Assembly (NCBI RefSeq): GCF_028283705.1
Contig: NZ_JAPWKD010000019.1
Coordinates: 186,001 to 250,000, forward strand
DNA from: Pantoea sp.
Lineage (GTDB): Bacteria; Pseudomonadota; Gammaproteobacteria; Enterobacterales; Enterobacteriaceae
Reading direction: 5' to 3'
Length of the DNA stretch: 64,000 nucleotides
Part shown: positions 26,301 to 34,603 of the stretch, piece after piece
How the letters are laid out: every line of letters begins with the position of its first letter
How positions within the stretch are numbered: the stretch's first letter is position 1
Notes under the pieces: generated by a model
Databases searched by the model: none
Seen by the model: the letters and a program-made list of their open reading frames with translations, nothing else
What the model was told of the DNA's origin: nothing
Program-made: the position numbers and the translations under genes

Positions 26301-26670
26301 TGCCGGTACGCTGGCTGATTTCCATCAGCGTACGCTGTGAAGTCACATAATCATCCGCTGACGTTGAGGCCAGCCGCAGACGACCGTTAAGCTGATTCCA
26401 GGTGTCGGCGTACTCGATCAGCTGATGGGTGGCAAACGCACCCGCCATCGCACCGGCCAGGCCGGTTACCGTTGACTGGACGGTAGCCAGCTGAGAATTC
26501 AGTTCGGCTATGGCCTGCCGGGTGTTCTGTGCAGCAGCAGCGGCCTTTTTGCCGCCCTGCTCCATCGTTTTGTAATAATCCGCGCCCATACGCGACGCGC
26601 GGGCGATTTCCGTCTGAAATGAACTGGAGTTCGCGGAAATTTTGATAATCAGTTCGCGCAGCGTTGCCAT
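23395..26670 (-). CDS. Tail length tape measure protein
   Basis: At 1091 residues this is the longest phage gene. The N-terminus ATLRELIIKISANSSSFQTEIARASRMG and the TFDKI-like segment (RLASTSADDYVTSQRTLMEISQRTGTSLE) are typical of siphovirus tape measures. The middle is a long helical, alanine/glutamine-rich rod that sets tail length, with a hydrophobic segment near 400-430. The C-terminus has glycine-rich repeats and PVSITQG. It is encoded directly after the tail assembly chaperones. Confidence 0.93.
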   Translation of the reverse strand: MATLRELIIKISANSSSFQTEIARASRMGADYYKTMEQGGKKAAAAAQNTRQAIAELNSQLATVQSTVTGLAGAMAGAFATHQLIEYADTWNQLNGRLRLASTSADDYVTSQRTLMEISQRTGTSLEANSNLYSRIAQSLRSMGFASSDVAKVTETVATSLKLSGASTEEASSVITQLSQALGSGVLRGEEFNAIMENGQRLAKLLADGLGVTVGGLRNMANNGELTTDKIVPLLTNVQVLRKEFETLPASISGSAQKVQNAFMAWVGGANDAVGASSSLSGMLDSLAKNIDTVADTAGLLVGIGLARYFGNMVGNVAQSTAAVVSNTAAEVALAQAQVRGTQISVAAARQTLYRAQQAKAAAVSIEAQIAAERSLAAAQTGLNNAIAGRSSAMANLTNTASVMSRLGSGVLGILGGWPGVIIGAGAAMYGLYQNTQQVHKEAVGFANNLDEINGKLKQMSVLGLKSTAADARISLQAQQKDLNDLDAQILKVKDSLSALDQIQQDYNKHPTLTYINTFMDQADITAKNVELTDKLNKLEYQREDAAAKVAGTQKLVNDASDLAAQKAVEQAGAVSILKGAYDLLNRSMSATAGATPPQYQGPVVSTANATPQQQTALEKARRDNELASLDGLEKLHRQYQYEADDLKLTGALYTTYVYNKDQAAKKDAAAAQAKKDGTAATNAQNKAEREAATIAENYARKMADLSVAIEVQKVRATEGEKAADLYAAAHQAGIKWTEEQRKAIRDSSTELATWTQRAEENVKKQRDQTEALKDLTDAARKYRDEAAQTTDTAGMSDLQRQRYDETQQIDRLFDKAGGNSSTQAIAERQKALDALEKKYQAISATESSWLNGVSKGYENWLENASNISGTVASGITSTMDSAMDNMAAMLTGSKADWKSWGLSVLQMIAKVALQMAAVSAMSGVASIFGTTLTSLGGAAFGSVSAGAASGSVGAMGMPTSFASYDGGGYTGMGGKYEPAGIVHKDEFVFTKEQTARIGVANLYDLANGYANGGYVGGTVPYSSGVNRATGSGNINVQVDAPVSITQGADSGGVSNANTTAASKQLKAMIQQTINEWARQAISPGGLLYKT

Positions 26671-26703
26671 AGTTCACCCGTATAAAGCCCGCTGGCGCGG
26701 GAA

Positions 26704-26967
26704 TTAAAGACCACCCATCCACTCTTCAAGGCCGCTGATCTCTTCCTCTTCTTCAGTAATGCCCCACTTCAGAACCATTTCCGACATGGAGGCTTTGGCT
26801 CCCTGTGCATTCAGGACAGCAGTCACCACCTGAGCGGCCTGAATATCCCCGCGCCAGTCGCCAATCGGGCTGATGCGATCAAACGCCAGCCACATTTTCA
26901 GCTCACTGGCGGTCAGGGTTTCGCGGAGTTCATGGAGGGTGCGCCCCAGCCGGAGCGCCAGCGACAT
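26704..26967 (-). CDS. Tail assembly chaperone, T part of gpGT frameshift product
   Basis: The 87 residues from MSLALRLGRTLHELRETL are probably not translated alone. The frame is open upstream as GKVKEPLTFFL and lies in -1 relative to the G gene, whose stop is at 26991. This is the usual G/GT arrangement: a minor fraction of ribosomes shift frame near the G stop to make GT, which loads tail tube subunits onto the tape measure. The likely slip is at AAAG just before the stop. Confidence 0.8.
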   Translation of the reverse strand: MSLALRLGRTLHELRETLTASELKMWLAFDRISPIGDWRGDIQAAQVVTAVLNAQGAKASMSEMVLKWGITEEEEEISGLEEWMGGL

Positions 26968-26990
26968 CAGGAAGAAAGTCAGCGGCTCTT

Positions 26991-27395
26991 TTACTTTGCC
27001 TCTGCGACTTCCTGAGACATGCCGAGATTCAGCGCCTGAGACAGCAGGCGGGAATGGACCGGGCCATAAATTTCCGACACGGTATCTTCATCTTCATTGC
27101 TGAAGACGCGGTTACCCTCTTCATCCAGCAGGACATCGATAAACATCACGACATCCGCCTTTTTGTTGCGGATATATTCTTCCTGCAAGGTCAGCTTCTT
27201 CGGCTCCTGACCCTCCTGCGGCTCTGGCGGGTTCATGATCTCGCGGAATTTCACCCAGACTTCGCCGGATGGCTCTCGCAGCATGACTTTTACGTCACCC
27301 CATTCCGGCACGGTGAAGACTTTCGAGCGAAACCCTGACGATGGAGCCAGCGCAAGGGCGCGAAGTGAAAATTTGGGTTGTGCGGTTTTCGGCAT
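26991..27395 (-). CDS. Tail assembly chaperone gpG-like
   Basis: The 134-residue protein (MPKTAQPKFSLRALALAPSSGFRSKVFTVPEWGDVKVMLREPSGE...) matches HK97-type tail assembly chaperones. It binds the tape measure during tail assembly and is absent from virions. Its 3' end overlaps the upstream extension of the T frame. Confidence 0.85.
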   Translation of the reverse strand: MPKTAQPKFSLRALALAPSSGFRSKVFTVPEWGDVKVMLREPSGEVWVKFREIMNPPEPQEGQEPKKLTLQEEYIRNKKADVVMFIDVLLDEEGNRVFSNEDEDTVSEIYGPVHSRLLSQALNLGMSQEVAEAK

Positions 27396-27433
27396 TTGGA
27401 ATTCTCAGATAAGGGAAGATAAAAGAGGAATAA

Positions 27434-27449
27434 AGCGGCCTGAGCCGCT
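27434..27449 (-). terminator. Hairpin after tail tube gene
   Basis: AGCGGC-CTGA-GCCGCT followed by TTTATT on the minus strand, directly at the tail tube stop. A weak terminator or RNA-stabilising hairpin. Confidence 0.5.
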
Positions 27450-27919
27450 TACGAACCGGATGCAAAGATGCGTTTCGGCGTACCGCGCACCCGCAGTGAG
27501 TAAGTGGCACTTGCCACGGCTGACGTGGTGGCACCCCATGAACTCTGGCGCACCTCAACCAGCACATAGAAACCGTTACCGGACGGGAATTTGATACGCA
27601 GCGCGCGCAACTCATCATTCGCATACGCCGTTTCAAGCGCCTGCTGCGCTTCTTCATCCCCTACCCAGTTACGGGTAATACTCATTTCCGCTGGTGCGGC
27701 CAGTCCGTTGGTCTGCTCCTGCTCGGTAGAGCACAGCGTGGTCACGTCGATATCGGCTTTCTGTCCACCGGTATACGTGATCTCTTTGGTTGCACAGGCA
27801 GCTTCAAGCCAGTTGACGCTGGCAGTCGGGAAACCTGCATCAGTGAAATCTTCGGCGGTTACCGGTGCGTCAGAGACGGCAAAGGTCATCCCCTTCGTTA
27901 CTTCATATTTGCTGGTCAT
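27449..27919 (-). CDS. Major tail (tube) protein
   Basis: The 156-residue protein MTSKYEVTKGMTFAVSDAPVTAEDFTDAGFPTASVNWLEAACATKEITYTGGQKADIDVTTLCSTEQEQ has the beta-rich profile of HK97-type tail tube proteins and ends KRIFASGS. It is flanked by terminators on both sides, consistent with high, separately controlled expression. It polymerises as hexamers around the tape measure. Confidence 0.88.
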   Translation of the reverse strand: MTSKYEVTKGMTFAVSDAPVTAEDFTDAGFPTASVNWLEAACATKEITYTGGQKADIDVTTLCSTEQEQTNGLAAPAEMSITRNWVGDEEAQQALETAYANDELRALRIKFPSGNGFYVLVEVRQSSWGATTSAVASATYSLRVRGTPKRIFASGS

Positions 27920-27934
27920 GCTTTTCTCCGGGCA

Positions 27935-27957
27935 TAAAAAAACCGGCTTTCGCCGGT
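27935..27957 (-). terminator. Terminator upstream of tail tube gene
   Basis: ACCGGC-TTTC-GCCGGT with an eight-base U-tract on the minus strand. Confidence 0.8.
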
Positions 27958-27975
27958 CGTTATTGAGAGGGTTGA

Positions 27976-28323
27976 TTACTGCTGGCTCTGTATCTCCAGC
28001 GTGGCCCGGTATAAACCGGTGTCCGTTTCGTAGCTGTTGGTTTTATTCAGCTGGGTGAATTGCAGCGGTGCCAGTGCAACGGCAACCTCTTCGCGGATGT
28101 TCCTCGCCTCGTCAGTGGTCAGTGCGTACACATCCACCTGGAGCGTGCCGGTTTCCTCGGCGGGTCCGCATAGCGTGTCGCCAAAGACTTCACTCACTAC
28201 AGTGAATACCGCCCACGGCGGCGAAACAGACGGGTCACCCTGCGGGTTAAGCGGCACCACATAGGGATAAACCTGACCACCCGCCAGACCGCCAATGAGC
28301 GAATAGATTTGCGCTTCTGTCAT
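27976..28323 (-). CDS. Tail completion/terminator protein, DUF3168-like
   Basis: The 115-residue protein starts MTEAQIYSLIGGLAGGQVYPYVVPLNPQGDPSVSPPWAVFTVVSE, which is the DUF3168 pattern of proteins that cap the head-proximal end of the tail tube (gpU-like role). It overlaps the gp10-like gene by 4 bp. Confidence 0.8.
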   Translation of the reverse strand: MTEAQIYSLIGGLAGGQVYPYVVPLNPQGDPSVSPPWAVFTVVSEVFGDTLCGPAEETGTLQVDVYALTTDEARNIREEVAVALAPLQFTQLNKTNSYETDTGLYRATLEIQSQQ

Positions 28324-28766
28324 TTTGTCAGAATCTCATCAATCGCCTGGTTAGCACGGGCAAAAGCGACTTTTGCCGCCTCTTCCTGCCTGGCGTCATA
28401 CGCAGGCCGGACAAACGGCACGGCGGGCTGCTTTGAGGTGCCCAGCTCGACAAATCGCCAGTAAAACGCGTTGCGGGAGTCTCTGGTTTTCAGCTTATTA
28501 TCGCTGTTACCGGTGCGCGGATTGGTCCCGCGAATATGAACGCCGGAGGAAATATCCCCGCTGCGATCACGCTGGGTCATCACAACAATATTTTTCTTCA
28601 GCCTGCCCGATCGTACCGGCGCACGCTTCACCACCTCATCTTTAAAGACAGTAGCGGCGGCGCGGGTCGCATCACGCATAACCTTGCGGTTTTCGGCCTT
28701 ACTGAGCGCCATCAGGTCATCGGTCAAATCCAGCAGGCTGGAAAAATCCAGTTTCGTATCGATCAC
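28320..28766 (-). CDS. HK97 gp10-like head-tail morphogenesis protein
   Basis: The 148-residue basic protein (MIDTKLDFSSLLDLTDDLMALSKAENRKVMRDATRAAATVFKDEVVKRAPVRSGRLKKNI) carries the KRAPVRSGRLK signature of the HK97-gp10 family. It acts in head-tail joining or tail completion. It overlaps neighbours by 4 bp at both ends. Confidence 0.85.
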   Translation of the reverse strand: MIDTKLDFSSLLDLTDDLMALSKAENRKVMRDATRAAATVFKDEVVKRAPVRSGRLKKNIVVMTQRDRSGDISSGVHIRGTNPRTGNSDNKLKTRDSRNAFYWRFVELGTSKQPAVPFVRPAYDARQEEAAKVAFARANQAIDEILTK

Positions 28767-29104
28767 GTCTTCACCCCCTGCTTACAGAGAATTTCCAGGC
28801 GCGTGCCATTTCCGTTCGGTACGGGTGAGCCGGAAACATCCAGCACCATGCCTTTAAGCGGCCCACTGGTGCAGACCAGTCTCGACGCGGAAGTAATATC
28901 CTGGCGGTATCGCATCCAGACGCGGATAGTCGCCTCCGATTTTTCAGCGCCTGCCGTCATCAGTTCACGCCCGCTGATCGCCTTAACCTCAGCAGGAACG
29001 GCGGTTGCACTCTCATACCATTCATCCTGCGGCTGGCCTGACGGCGTTCTGATCTGCCGCGAATTCTGAATGGTGACACGGTGGCGAAAACGTCCGGGTT
29101 CCAT
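28763..29104 (-). CDS. Head closure protein (head-tail adaptor)
   Basis: The 113-residue protein MEPGRFRHRVTIQNSRQIRTPSGQPQDEWYESATAVPAEVKAISGRE matches the SPP1 gp16/HK97 gp7-type head-closure family, which seals the portal after packaging. The start shares one base with the preceding stop. Confidence 0.85.
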   Translation of the reverse strand: MEPGRFRHRVTIQNSRQIRTPSGQPQDEWYESATAVPAEVKAISGRELMTAGAEKSEATIRVWMRYRQDITSASRLVCTSGPLKGMVLDVSGSPVPNGNGTRLEILCKQGVKT

Positions 29105-29436
29105 CAGCTGCCTTCCTCCAGTTGATCATCGGTTTTCCCGCGCCAGTTACGGTGAATAAACATCATTCGCTCCGCTGCCGCATTCTTATACAGCTGCACT
29201 TCACTCTGGTCTGTGCGGTGCTCAAACATATCTGCAAAGCAAAGCAGGACCGCACCTTTAACAGCAGCGGGAATATCTGAAGCCAGTTTCCATGCCGGTT
29301 CATCACACCAGCGGATGCAGTAATCAAACGCCGCCTGAGCGTAGAGGGTGATCAGCTCGTCGCGATCGTCCTCTTCAAACTCAATATGCTGCTTCAGCAG
29401 TTTCAGGCTTAAAACATCCAGTACATCTATCGCCAT
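29104..29436 (-). CDS. Head-tail connector, HK97 gp6-like
   Basis: The 110-residue helical protein (LSLKLLKQHIEFEEDDRDELITLYAQAAFDYCIRWCDEP) matches the HK97 gp6-like connector, which forms a ring under the portal. A GGGCGGG/CCCGCCC hairpin at 29448-29465 lies between it and the capsid gene. Confidence 0.87.
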   Translation of the reverse strand: MAIDVLDVLSLKLLKQHIEFEEDDRDELITLYAQAAFDYCIRWCDEPAWKLASDIPAAVKGAVLLCFADMFEHRTDQSEVQLYKNAAAERMMFIHRNWRGKTDDQLEEGS

Positions 29437-29469
29437 ACATTAACAGGGCGGGTTTCCCCGCCCTCCCCA

Positions 29470-30627
29470 TCAGGAGCCAGAAGCAAAAGTGCCCTTGATG
29501 ATTGCAGTCGGGCGGTAGTGAGCCAGTGCCAGGCGTTCTTCGCACAGGATCGTCAGCATGTTTTTCACGAAGTTATCGCGGTCTTCGCGGCTGACTTCCA
29601 CGGTCGCATTCATGCGGTCCCACACCTGAGACGCCATATCAAAGCCGCCCACGGTGAACGTACCGGCAGACTGCGCTTTGGTCGGCACCACTGGCAGGCC
29701 CCACATGATGTTGCTGGTAAACGCCTGCGGACCACCGAAGATGTAGCGGCCCTCGTTATCCTTCAGCAGCGCGATGTTGTGCCAGTCGCGCGGGTTAAGC
29801 ACGATGCCGGAAGCGCTGAATTCAGACTCGGTCACCTGATAGATGGCGTGGGCGATGATGTCTGCGCGGGTATCACCGGTTGCATTCAGCGTGGTGTCAT
29901 ACGCAGTGGCAACATGGTTGATACCTTCCAGATCATCACCGGTACCATCACCGTTAAGCAGCTGATCTTCTTCCTTCAGTGCCAGGCCGTACATCAGTCG
30001 GTTATTGACGTAAGATTGCAGCATCGGAGCATCGTCCATCACCTGACGGGAAGCCTGCACCCAGTGCGCAATCGTCTTCACGTTTGCCGTCTGTTTGCTG
30101 AAGGTAATATCAGATTCAGGCTTGAGCGCCTTCTCCGCCACGATGTCAGCGCTGTTGGTGAATACCTCTTCACGCACGTATTCCAGCGAGTTGCTGGAAA
30201 TGCGGCCCTGCGCCAGCAGGTCACGGATAGTCAGACGGCGCAGGCCCGGCATCACAATACCCGGCACCTGCATCGGCTGGATAAGACTACCGGCAGATGC
30301 TGCATCACTGCCCAGCGACTTATTGAAGGTTTTGGCGTCGAAACTGCCCTGTTTGCCGTCCCATGACTTCTGCAGCTCTTCAGCTGCACGTTCAGAGAAA
30401 GATTTTTTCGCCTCCGGGTTTTCGGCACCGGAAGCCAGTTTCTGCTCAAGGTCAAACAGACGGGCACCGGACTTCTGAAGCTCTTCGTTGACTTTCGCCA
30501 GGTCATCCTGAAGCTGCTTTGAAACTCTGCCGGTGTTTTCGATTTCTGTTTTCTGTGCATCGAACAGCTGGGTCATTTTTGACTGTGACTCTTCGATGGC
30601 TTTCTGGATTTGCGCGAGTTCGGACAT
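29470..30627 (-). CDS. Major capsid protein, HK97 gp5-like
   Basis: At 385 residues it equals HK97 gp5 in length and aligns without gaps at the key sites I counted: K103 before S104 at the delta-domain cleavage point, K169 and N356 which form the isopeptide crosslink, and E363 which catalyses it. The first 103 residues are the coiled-coil scaffold domain removed by the protease encoded next to it. The prophage should make covalently linked chain-mail capsids. Confidence 0.95.
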   Translation of the reverse strand: MSELAQIQKAIEESQSKMTQLFDAQKTEIENTGRVSKQLQDDLAKVNEELQKSGARLFDLEQKLASGAENPEAKKSFSERAAEELQKSWDGKQGSFDAKTFNKSLGSDAASAGSLIQPMQVPGIVMPGLRRLTIRDLLAQGRISSNSLEYVREEVFTNSADIVAEKALKPESDITFSKQTANVKTIAHWVQASRQVMDDAPMLQSYVNNRLMYGLALKEEDQLLNGDGTGDDLEGINHVATAYDTTLNATGDTRADIIAHAIYQVTESEFSASGIVLNPRDWHNIALLKDNEGRYIFGGPQAFTSNIMWGLPVVPTKAQSAGTFTVGGFDMASQVWDRMNATVEVSREDRDNFVKNMLTILCEERLALAHYRPTAIIKGTFASGS

Positions 30628-30628
30628 G

Positions 30629-31306
30629 TTATTTTCCTAAATTTGAGGGAAATGATTTGATGCTCTCAAGCAGAGCGTTAATTTGTGCTTCGTTTTCGTC
30701 GCCTCCGGACTCGCTCCGAATCGCTGACTTAAACCGGGCGATTAACCCGACTGCCTGTGATTTGGTCAGGCCGACTGAATCCCTCAGCCAGTTCTCAACA
30801 TCACGGATGGTTTCAATGCCATCGACGCTTTTCATGGCGGCTACGCCTGCAAGCTCGTTGGCCGGGAAGGTGCACACGCTGATTTCGCGCAGCACCGGAA
30901 TGTTTTTGAAGATGCGGCCACTGGTACCGATTGAGTAATCGTCTTTATTGACAGAGAAGCCGACAGACATGCCCTCAACCGTCTTGTGCTGCATGGCGGC
31001 TTTCAGGTCGGTTGCACCACTGTGCCCCGGCGTCAGCTGCCCGCGCACATACAGCCCCTTATCGTCTTCCGTCAGGGCATCCCATTTACCCACCGGCAAT
31101 TCCCACGTCTTATGGTTAAAGAACATGGCGACCTTGCGGGTCTGGTTCGTCAGCGCGCTTTTGAATGCGCCCGGCAGGATGATGTCGCCGTCTGAATCCG
31201 TGTTGTTAAACACAGAGGCGTACCCTTCGAAAATCCCCTGGTTACCGTCGCCGGTAAATTTGATTTCCGTTTCATCAAAAGACAGCGTTTTTACAATCTC
31301 AGGCAT
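30629..31306 (-). CDS. Prohead protease, HK97 gp4-like (S78)
   Basis: From ATG 31306 the product has 225 residues, the length of HK97 gp4. The catalytic His is in VAMFFNHKTWELP near residue 65 and Ser in VEGMSVGFSVN near 112. It cuts the delta domain from capsid subunits and then itself. The gene ends 1 bp before the capsid start. An upstream start at 31318 is less likely. Confidence 0.9.
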   Translation of the reverse strand: MPEIVKTLSFDETEIKFTGDGNQGIFEGYASVFNNTDSDGDIILPGAFKSALTNQTRKVAMFFNHKTWELPVGKWDALTEDDKGLYVRGQLTPGHSGATDLKAAMQHKTVEGMSVGFSVNKDDYSIGTSGRIFKNIPVLREISVCTFPANELAGVAAMKSVDGIETIRDVENWLRDSVGLTKSQAVGLIARFKSAIRSESGGDENEAQINALLESIKSFPSNLGK

Positions 31307-31322
31307 CACGGCCCCCAAAAAA

Positions 31323-32600
31323 TTAAGCCCCGTCAGTGCGGGGCTTGTTGTTGGTTCCTAAATCGGTGATCGGCACGTACTGCGCCTGACGCATCGCCAC
31401 GTCACCGCCCGGTAAAGGCGGCATGTTGTCAGTGCGCCGCATTTCGTTGATTGTCCGGAGGCCCGATTCTCCCATCGCTTTCATAAAGGCGGCGCGGGAA
31501 GCAGAATCACCACGAAGCAGGCCATCAAGATTGTGCTCCGCGTGAAACCGGCCAACGTCAGCAGGCTGAATCAGCCAGCGCTGGATGCTGTTTTCCCAGC
31601 GGGAAATGTAGGGTTGCAGGGTGTACTGAAGAAAACCGAGGTTTTGCTGCTCGATACCGCTGCCCCAGCTCGTAGATTTTTCAACGTCGCCCACCAGGTG
31701 CGGAGGAACGCCAAAAAACCGGGCCAGTTCGCTGACCTGAAACTTTCTGGACGCCATCATTTCAGCATCCTGCGGCGTGACGCCGATTGCTGAGGTTGAG
31801 AAACCCGCCTCCAGAATCCACAGGCGTTTTTTAACCGGACCGCCCGCAATTTCCCTGAAATTCTCTTCAACCTGCGTGCGCTGGGCTTCTGTCAGCACCT
31901 TTTCACCCGTGGAGAGGATTTGTGGAGACTTCGCACCGTTGGCGAAGAAATCACGCTGCTGATCCTCCATTGCCACCGCCACCCCTGCCGATTTACAGGC
32001 AAAAGCAATCGGTGACAGGCCGACCAGACCGTTAAAACCAAATCCTTTCAGGTGAAAAATATCTTTCTGGGCAAAATCAGCATATTCACTGTCGCGCTGA
32101 TACCGGTACACCAGCTTTTTGCCGACCATCTTCACGTCCATACTGGCGGACTGAAGCGGCAGGAGGCTTATCACATCACCCGCGCCGTTTCTTTCCACCA
32201 GCGCGTAGGCATTACCGTAAAAACACAGCTGCATCGTCATGGCTTCCCGGAATTCCTGGGCGGTCATGTACTGATTAGGCGAATAGCGCAGCAAGCGCGC
32301 CATCGGGTTATCCAGGCCAACTTTGCTGCGGTTATCGCTTTTGTCGGTTTCATACACATCAAGCGGTAAACACGCGGTAAGCGTTGAAATCAGGCTGACA
32401 CAGCGCCACACCGTCGAAATTTGCAGAATTCGCTCATCGTTTACGGCGGAATCACCAAGATGGCCATATGCCGAAACCGGCCCGGTTTGCGATCCCTGTT
32501 CGGGAGTGACCAGGCGACCGCCCACAAACCAGGACTGAAGCCTTGCCCACCAGCCGTTATTGGTTCGCAGGTCAATTGTGTATTTTGGTTCTTCCATCAC
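31323..32600 (-). CDS. Portal protein, HK97 gp3-like
   Basis: The 425-residue protein has the HK97-family portal features: DSAVNDERILQISTVWRCVSLISTLTACLPLDVYE near the N-terminus, PNQYMTAQEFREAMTMQLCFYGNAYALVER, and RFFGVPPHLVGDVEKSTSWGSGIEQQNLGFLQYTL in the crown region. It forms the dodecameric DNA channel and docks the terminase. It overlaps terL by 4 bp. Confidence 0.93.
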   Translation of the reverse strand: MMEEPKYTIDLRTNNGWWARLQSWFVGGRLVTPEQGSQTGPVSAYGHLGDSAVNDERILQISTVWRCVSLISTLTACLPLDVYETDKSDNRSKVGLDNPMARLLRYSPNQYMTAQEFREAMTMQLCFYGNAYALVERNGAGDVISLLPLQSASMDVKMVGKKLVYRYQRDSEYADFAQKDIFHLKGFGFNGLVGLSPIAFACKSAGVAVAMEDQQRDFFANGAKSPQILSTGEKVLTEAQRTQVEENFREIAGGPVKKRLWILEAGFSTSAIGVTPQDAEMMASRKFQVSELARFFGVPPHLVGDVEKSTSWGSGIEQQNLGFLQYTLQPYISRWENSIQRWLIQPADVGRFHAEHNLDGLLRGDSASRAAFMKAMGESGLRTINEMRRTDNMPPLPGGDVAMRQAQYVPITDLGTNNKPRTDGA

Positions 32601-34111
32601 ATGCTCAGTGGTCTGAAAATGAAGTCTTCAAAGTCACCACCCTGCTCAGTGACCTCCCCGTTAGCCGCGCCTACAGACATGGTCATGGCGACCATGCCGT
32701 CAATGCGGCCTGTTGCTTTGGATTTATCGAGTTTTCGGTTACCGGCAGCGTCTTTCACCACCACCGCATTCACGGCGCACATGGTCAGCACCGGGTGCAT
32801 GCCGTGCCTGACCCGCCCGTTGAGCATCAGCGATTCAAGCGTGTCTACCGCTGGTCCCATATCCTTAAAACCCTGCCCGAATTCCACCAGCGGAAGGGAC
32901 AGGCCAATCGCATCAGCGTCTTTCCTGAACTGGTCAATACGCCACCGGTCAAACGCCATCGATGCCAGGTCAAAATCACCGATAATTTCCGCGATATCGT
33001 TCACCACAAAGGCATAATCCACCGATGCGCCCGGCGTGGTCCGCAACAGGCCTTCCCGCACCCATACGTCATACGGTGCGCGGTCCGTTCTGGTTCGCTC
33101 TTCAAGTGTTTTTTCCGGCGTCCAGAAGAAGGGGAAAATGTCCCATACCCCATCATCTGCTTCCCCGGCGATTACAAGTGCGGTTAAGTCGTTACGGGCT
33201 GACAAATCCAGACCCGCATACCATTTACGCGGCGTGTTAATCGGTGACTCCCCGCATACCTCCCACACGCTGCGGGAAATGAACGGTGATACCGTTGAAA
33301 CGCGCTGGTTAAGGTTCAGGTTGCGGAAGGTGTTCTCAAAGCTCGGCATGCGCCCCGCTTTTTCCGCCTGGCGCGCCATGTCTTTTTCTGACCTGAACGT
33401 ACCAAGCGCCGGGTTTGCCGCCAGCCATGATGCGCGCTGGCTGATATCCGCCTCTTTCGGGGCTTCATAAACGTGACAGACGATGTGCGGGTCTTTTGAT
33501 TTCACCGCGTCATCAATCCAGATACTGAGCAGGTCAGCGTCATTTGCCGCCTGGGTACTGATGACAATCAGCAGCGGGTTTTCATGCGCACCCTGCGCCG
33601 TGGTGATAGCATCAATGAAATCATCCTGCGGCCCGCGCACCTGCCCGGTTTCATCCAGAATTGCCAGCACCGGCGAAAGCCCGTGCGTTGTCTTCCCTTC
33701 TGCCGACAGCGCTTTGTATTCGACGTTGCAGGGCAGGCCAATCAGCTTTTTCCCGCTCGGGGTGATGCTGACTATTTCCTGCAACTGCGGGCTAAGGTTC
33801 ACCATCTTGACCGCGAGGTTAAAAACGATTGCGGCCTGTTCACGGCTGAGTGCACCACTCACTATCTGCGTATTTTGCACCGCTTCCGGTCCCACCAGGT
33901 GCGCCAGCAGTATTCCGGCTATCAGGCCGGTTTTCCCGTTTTTACGGGCAATGCTCAGAATCGCCATGTCCGTGCCGACAGGGTTGTCGTACACAGCCAG
34001 GATGAAATCTTTCTGAAACGGGTCAAGCCGCATAGGCTGACCGATTAGCTTGCCTTCCGGCACTATGCAATAACGTTCGATGAACGCTATTACACGCTCA
34101 CCTCGCGTCAT
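32597..34111 (-). CDS. terL: Terminase large subunit
   Basis: The 504-residue protein has an N-terminal packaging ATPase with a Walker A-like SIARKNGKTGLIAGILL near residue 55, Walker B plus catalytic acid in LAILDETGQ near 150, and a C-terminal nuclease domain with the acidic residues in YAGLDLSARNDLTALVI near 300. It translocates DNA and, with the HNH protein, cuts cos. Confidence 0.94.
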   Translation of the reverse strand: MTRGERVIAFIERYCIVPEGKLIGQPMRLDPFQKDFILAVYDNPVGTDMAILSIARKNGKTGLIAGILLAHLVGPEAVQNTQIVSGALSREQAAIVFNLAVKMVNLSPQLQEIVSITPSGKKLIGLPCNVEYKALSAEGKTTHGLSPVLAILDETGQVRGPQDDFIDAITTAQGAHENPLLIVISTQAANDADLLSIWIDDAVKSKDPHIVCHVYEAPKEADISQRASWLAANPALGTFRSEKDMARQAEKAGRMPSFENTFRNLNLNQRVSTVSPFISRSVWEVCGESPINTPRKWYAGLDLSARNDLTALVIAGEADDGVWDIFPFFWTPEKTLEERTRTDRAPYDVWVREGLLRTTPGASVDYAFVVNDIAEIIGDFDLASMAFDRWRIDQFRKDADAIGLSLPLVEFGQGFKDMGPAVDTLESLMLNGRVRHGMHPVLTMCAVNAVVVKDAAGNRKLDKSKATGRIDGMVAMTMSVGAANGEVTEQGGDFEDFIFRPLSM

Positions 34112-34117
34112 AGGCTG

Positions 34118-34603
34118 TTATCCGTGTTTGGGGAAGGCGATCAGGTTGTCTTCTTCACTGTCGTGCTGCTCTTTGGTGCTGCGGGCATCACGATCATTTT
34201 GATTGCGTTTCTGCTGGTCGCGGCTCTCACCGTTGGTGGCGTGCGAATGGATTTGCAGGTCACGGCGCTGGGCGAGAATAGTTCGCTGCAATTCGGTGAT
34301 CTGCTTGCGCAAATCCTTGATAACCCCCTCAGCGCGCTCTTCACCTCTGATCCGCTCTTCTTTGCGCAATTCCTTGCGTAAAACGGTGATATAAAGCTGA
34401 TTATTTGCCAGTTCAGCGGCGGCAAGGAGATCGGCTGGCGTCCAGCTGTCCAGCGCTTTCGATCTGATATTGTCGTGCCAGAATGGTTCGGCTTTTTTTT
34501 CCAGACCCGCATGAACCGGGGGCTGGATGGTGTCCACGGTTGCATTTTGCATGGCCCGAACCGCTGCCGCTGAACTGTCGGAGCGGGTTCTTTTTTCTGC
34601 CAT
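34118..34603 (-). CDS. terS: Terminase small subunit
   Basis: The 161-residue protein MAEKRTRSDSSAAAVRAMQNATVDTIQPPVHAGLEKKAEPFWHDNIRSKALDSWTPADLLAAAELANNQL is a P27/HK97-type small terminase: a helix-turn-helix region, then a coiled-coil oligomerisation region and an acidic tail. It recognises cos DNA, likely the segment directly upstream. Confidence 0.88.
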   Translation of the reverse strand: MAEKRTRSDSSAAAVRAMQNATVDTIQPPVHAGLEKKAEPFWHDNIRSKALDSWTPADLLAAAELANNQLYITVLRKELRKEERIRGEERAEGVIKDLRKQITELQRTILAQRRDLQIHSHATNGESRDQQKRNQNDRDARSTKEQHDSEEDNLIAFPKHG

